Part shown: positions 6,513 to 9,363 of the stretch, piece by piece
Layout of the letters: each line of letters opens with the position of its first letter
Numbering within the stretch: the stretch's first letter is position 1
Assembly (NCBI GenBank): GCA_001512985.1
Contig: LFRX01000014.1
Location: 3,473-12,835, forward strand
Length of the DNA stretch: 9,363 bases
Direction of reading: 5' to 3'
Origin: Acholeplasmatales bacterium DTU056
Lineage (GTDB): Bacteria > Bacillota_I > Bacilli_A > ML615J-28 > CAG-698
The notes under the pieces: generated by a model
Databases searched by the model: none
The model's input: the letters and a program-made list of their open reading frames with translations, nothing else
Told to the model about the DNA's origin: nothing
Position numbers and translations under genes: made by a program

Positions 6513-7685
6513 TTATTCAGTGGCATAATTAGTAAAATAATTTTGAATTAATACAAATGGTGTTCCTTTATCTCCCGAACCACTAACTAAATCAGCTAAA
6601 CTCCCAAGCAAATCAACAATTTGTCTTGGAGTTGTTCCAAGAGAAGCATCATGGGGTTGATTTTTCTCTTTGATTAATTTTTTGATTTCTTGTTGGGATT
6701 GGTCTCTATCTAACAAACTAAACTTTTCATTGGCTAAGTATTTTAGTTTTAGTTCGTGAGGAGTTCCAACTAATCCGCTAGTATATCCAGGGGAAACAAC
6801 CGGATCACATAATTCCCAAATCCCGCCACGTGGGTCTTTAAACGCTCCATCACCATAAATCATTACTTCTAAGTGTTTTCCGAAGACTTCTTTGATTTTG
6901 GTTTGCACTTCTTGCACAAAACTAAATCCATCACGTGGAAATAATTTTAAAGTATTTTCTCCTAATGCATTAGATCCAAGTAATCCATATTGTTCATTAT
7001 ATCCCGAATTATTAACTGGACGAGTTAAAATATCATCTAACCCTAAAATAATATTTCCACCATTATTCAATAATTCGTTTTTAACTTGAACACGATTATG
7101 AACACTGGCTACTAAAATATCTTTGGTATATTTTAAAATTGCATTTGGATTATTTGAAAGAATAATTTGACCATTTGGTCCAATAATATCTTGATAATAA
7201 TCAATATAATCAATATTTGTAAACTGATGAATAGTTGTTGGGAAAAGTTTTCGAAACTCTTCTAACATAAATTCATCTTGATAAGGGTTAATTCTTTTTT
7301 TATATAATTCCTCTTCTAAAAATAATTTATTTCCCACTTCGTCAGCTGGATATGATAATTGTAAAATTACCTTTTTATTTGTTTTCACAATAGCCTTTAA
7401 AATTAAAGCAAAGCGATTACGGCTTAAAACTGGAAATAAGACTCCAATTGTATCATTAACAAACTTTGTATTTAAGTCTTGAACAATATCATCTAACGCC
7501 GCAAAATTCCCTTGTGAAATAGCCACAACCGATTCAGTAATGCAAACAATATCGCCATCATTTAACATTACATCTTCATATCTTGTAACATTAGTTAGAC
7601 TGTCAATAATAATACTAGTTAAATCATCCCCGCGTTTAATAATTGGCCCCCGAATTCCTCTCGCACTAGTTCCAGAAAACCTCAT
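6513..7685 (-). CDS. CofE-like protein (coenzyme F420-0:L-glutamate ligase family)
   Basis: The 390-residue protein begins with SARGIRGPIIKRGDDL (7-22) and LNDGDIVCITESVVAISQG (41-59), matching the N-terminal signature of the F420-0:gamma-glutamyl ligase (CofE) family, which adds glutamate in amide linkage to F420-0 using GTP. Other likely active-site stretches are YGDGAFKDPRGGIWEL (277-292) and the glycine-rich GSGDKGTPFVL near the C-terminus. It is longer than archaeal CofE (about 250 residues) and resembles the long form found in Firmicutes and Mollicutes that generally lack F420. The true substrate is therefore uncertain; another gamma-glutamyl or amide ligation is an inference. No signal peptide or membrane segment is seen. 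The ATG follows a GGAGG site and lies 16 bases after the diguanylate cyclase gene, so the two are probably cotranscribed. Confidence 0.7.
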   Translation of the reverse strand: MRFSGTSARGIRGPIIKRGDDLTSIIIDSLTNVTRYEDVMLNDGDIVCITESVVAISQGNFAALDDIVQDLNTKFVNDTIGVLFPVLSRNRFALILKAIVKTNKKVILQLSYPADEVGNKLFLEEELYKKRINPYQDEFMLEEFRKLFPTTIHQFTNIDYIDYYQDIIGPNGQIILSNNPNAILKYTKDILVASVHNRVQVKNELLNNGGNIILGLDDILTRPVNNSGYNEQYGLLGSNALGENTLKLFPRDGFSFVQEVQTKIKEVFGKHLEVMIYGDGAFKDPRGGIWELCDPVVSPGYTSGLVGTPHELKLKYLANEKFSLLDRDQSQQEIKKLIKEKNQPHDASLGTTPRQIVDLLGSLADLVSGSGDKGTPFVLIQNYFTNYATE

Positions 7686-7701
7686 TGATTAATCCTCCGA
7701 A

Positions 7702-9249
7702 TTATAATGAGTATTGTGAATAAATTTTAATAGCATTTTTTCCGGTGTTTTTTGATCGATATAATGCCCTATCAGCTTGCCTAATTAAGTCGCTCAAAGA
7801 AACATCTTCTTTGACGATTTGATAATCAACATAGGCAATTCCAATACTTAGTGTAACATTAATTTTATTATTGTCAATAGAATATTCTTTATTGATAATG
7901 TTTTCTCGTAAAGTGCGAATAATCGATAAAACTTTCTTTAAAGGAAGTTCGGTTAAAACGATTAAAAACTCATCACCGCCAAAGCGACCATATGCGCCAG
8001 TATAATCTAATATCATTAAAAATTCCTTAGCAACTTCTTTTAAAATATAGTCCCCCGCTAAATGTCCATATGAATCATTAATTTTTTTGAAGTTATCAAC
8101 ATCGATAAAAACAACTGCCGCACTTGAATTATTATTTTTCGCTTTATTTAATAATTCAGTCGCTTCTTCAATAATTACACTCTTATTATAAACTTCAGTT
8201 AAAGTATCATGACGGGCATAATACCGTAATTTTTGCATAGTCAAATATCGTTCCGTATTATCAACAAATAAATACACATACCCAACAACTTTATTTTTGC
8301 GTTTAATTTCTGTTACATTAAAATCAGTATAAATGGTTTTATTATTGATGTTTAATGATAAAGAAAAACTGCGATTTTCGCTTTCAAAGATAAATTTTCC
8401 ATATTCAAAATCACTAATATTTTGACCTATATGTTCTTTAGATAACCAAGGAAGAAAGTTTTTTGCTGCGGGGTTAAAGTCTATTAGATAACCATGTTCA
8501 TCAATAATCATAATTCCTTCATATAAATTATCAAATACTACTTTATGATAAATATCTTGACTAGCAAATAAATTAAACTTAAAAATAATAATAGCATAAG
8601 CAATCGCCAAAACTAAAAATCCAATAGGCATTGTATCAATAGAATGCGGTGTAACATCAAGAAAATATAAAGTCGATGAAATAGTTAGACATATTAAACC
8701 AATTGTTAATGTCAAATATGCATTTTTAAAATATTTTGATCCTTTAAAGAATAAACGATAATATACCATTAAACTGTACACAACCATAACTAAATTGTAT
8801 ATAACACCAATTGGATAAAGTAATCCCATTTTTCGTTCGGTAATTAGATATCCTTGATATGAATAACTAGAAACTGATTTATAATATAAATGATGATATT
8901 CATTTGTCATATTTAATAGAAAAACTAAAATCGGGACTATTAAAACACATATAAATATTAAAGGTCGAGGATATTCACGAGTATATATGCGATAACTTAA
9001 CAAAAACAAAGTTAACGGAATAAAAGGGGAACCAAAATATTTAACCTTTTGATAAAGCGTAATTTGTTCTAGACTTTCAGCTCGCATTTGCAAAATAACC
9101 CCAAAAATATATACCGAAGCAAAAATTGAATGCAAAGCAAATAATTTCGCTAAAGCATTATCTCTGGCAATCATTGCATAAAAAAAGAATATTAAATAGA
9201 TAAGTCCGATAATAAATAATACGACGACATATACATCTAATAAATTCAC
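7702..9249 (-). CDS. Membrane diguanylate cyclase: 7TM sensor, PAS, GGDEF
   Basis: GGDEF enzymes join two GTP into the second messenger cyclic di-GMP. The N-terminal 230 residues hold about seven hydrophobic helices (near 7-28, 33-53, 76-87, 97-113, 142-164, 177-196, 207-225), resembling the 7TM module found at the N-terminus of some histidine kinases. A PAS-like domain follows (about 235-333, with EGIMIIDEHGYLIDFNPAA). The catalytic domain starts at HDTLTEVYN (347-355) and contains FIDVDNFKKIND (381-392) and an intact GGDEF (424-428). The residues at the usual inhibitory RxxD site (415-418) read DYTG, so product inhibition through that site is probably absent. No EAL or HD-GYP domain is attached. 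The start is GTG, eight bases after AAAGGGG; no upstream in-frame ATG or GTG lies within the predicted leader. The sensed signal is unknown. Confidence 0.93.
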   Translation of the reverse strand: MNLLDVYVVVLFIIGLIYLIFFFYAMIARDNALAKLFALHSIFASVYIFGVILQMRAESLEQITLYQKVKYFGSPFIPLTLFLLSYRIYTREYPRPLIFICVLIVPILVFLLNMTNEYHHLYYKSVSSYSYQGYLITERKMGLLYPIGVIYNLVMVVYSLMVYYRLFFKGSKYFKNAYLTLTIGLICLTISSTLYFLDVTPHSIDTMPIGFLVLAIAYAIIIFKFNLFASQDIYHKVVFDNLYEGIMIIDEHGYLIDFNPAAKNFLPWLSKEHIGQNISDFEYGKFIFESENRSFSLSLNINNKTIYTDFNVTEIKRKNKVVGYVYLFVDNTERYLTMQKLRYYARHDTLTEVYNKSVIIEEATELLNKAKNNNSSAAVVFIDVDNFKKINDSYGHLAGDYILKEVAKEFLMILDYTGAYGRFGGDEFLIVLTELPLKKVLSIIRTLRENIINKEYSIDNNKINVTLSIGIAYVDYQIVKEDVSLSDLIRQADRALYRSKNTGKNAIKIYSQYSL

Positions 9250-9257
9250 AAATAATT

Positions 9258-9264
9258 CCCCTTT
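9258..9264 (-). promoter_or_regulatory. Ribosome binding site supporting the GTG start of the diguanylate cyclase
   Basis: The coding strand reads AAAGGGG, eight bases before GTG at 9249. It is moderate in strength, but it is the only purine-rich site near the predicted start, and the next in-frame ATG is at residue 26, inside the first membrane helix region. Confidence 0.6.
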
Positions 9265-9293
9265 ACTACGATTAATTTGTAAAAAGTAATATT

Positions 9294-9302
9294 ATTATAT
9301 CA
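9294..9302 (-). promoter_or_regulatory. Extended -10 promoter of the diguanylate cyclase unit
   Basis: The minus strand reads TGATATAAT: a perfect TATAAT (9299-9294) with the TG of an extended -10. No good -35 stands at 16-18 bases; the closest, TAGACA, is 20 bases away. The predicted start near 9287 leaves a leader of about 38 bases. The region from 9303 to the window end holds no gene that I can see. Confidence 0.6.
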
Positions 9303-9363
9303 CAATTTAGAAAAAAAGTTGTCTAAAATTAGCACCTCTACAGGCAATATTTTTTATAAATCA

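Noticed and set aside
6892..7089. Plus-strand open frame of 65 codons
   Set aside because: Antisense shadow of the CofE-like gene without start signals or recognisable content.
9306..9327. Inverted repeat TTTAGA with TCTAAA around the -35 region of the diguanylate cyclase promoter
   Set aside because: Only six pairs with a 10-base gap in very AT-rich DNA; chance is likely, so it is not called an operator.
9332..9339. Minus-strand AGAGGTGC upstream of the diguanylate cyclase, resembling the opening of a lysine riboswitch
   Set aside because: None of the expected following helices or conserved blocks appear; a promoter -10 and the gene start follow within about 90 bases.

Overview
This is a very AT-rich window with every gene on the minus strand. 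It comes from a low-GC Gram-positive relative, most plausibly the Mollicutes/Tenericutes side (Acholeplasma-, Izemoplasma- or Haloplasma-like) or a low-GC Firmicute. The tryptophan codons I checked are TGG, and csm6 ends in TGA just before the next ribosome binding site. Both fit the standard bacterial code rather than the Mycoplasma code. The taxonomic guess is an inference.

Reading in the direction of transcription, from high to low coordinates, there are two transcription units. Unit 1 (about 9300 to 6477) starts with an extended -10 promoter. It carries a GTG-initiated membrane diguanylate cyclase (7TM sensor, PAS, GGDEF), then, 16 bases later, a CofE-like protein of the F420-0:L-glutamate ligase family. 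It ends at a strong intrinsic terminator. Unit 2 (about 6436 to beyond position 1) starts at its own promoter, which has a perfect TATAAT with an extended -10 TG. It encodes a type III-A (Csm) CRISPR effector module in the order csm6, csm1/cas10, csm2, csm3, csm4, csm5. csm5 runs off the left edge of the window; 250 residues of it are visible.

The Csm genes are tightly packed, with gaps of 10 to 18 bases or an 8-base overlap, and several ribosome binding sites overlap the preceding stop codon. This suggests one mRNA with translational coupling. The key active-site signatures are present: HD nuclease and GGDD cyclase motifs in Cas10, the putative target-RNA-cleaving aspartate in Csm3, and CARF plus HEPN (R-x4-H) motifs in Csm6. 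The expected working model is crRNA-guided RNA binding, Csm3 cleavage of the target, Cas10 DNase activity and cyclic oligoadenylate synthesis, and Csm6 RNase activation by that messenger. No cas6, cas1, cas2 or CRISPR array lies in the window; they could lie beyond position 1 or elsewhere.

The unusual points are the placement of csm6 at the front of the operon, a 10-bp-period direct repeat in the spacer of the Csm promoter, a diguanylate cyclase lacking the inhibitory I-site next to a cyclic-oligoadenylate system, and a CofE-like enzyme with no other F420 gene in view. I see no clearly new defence system; the core is a recognisable type III-A locus.
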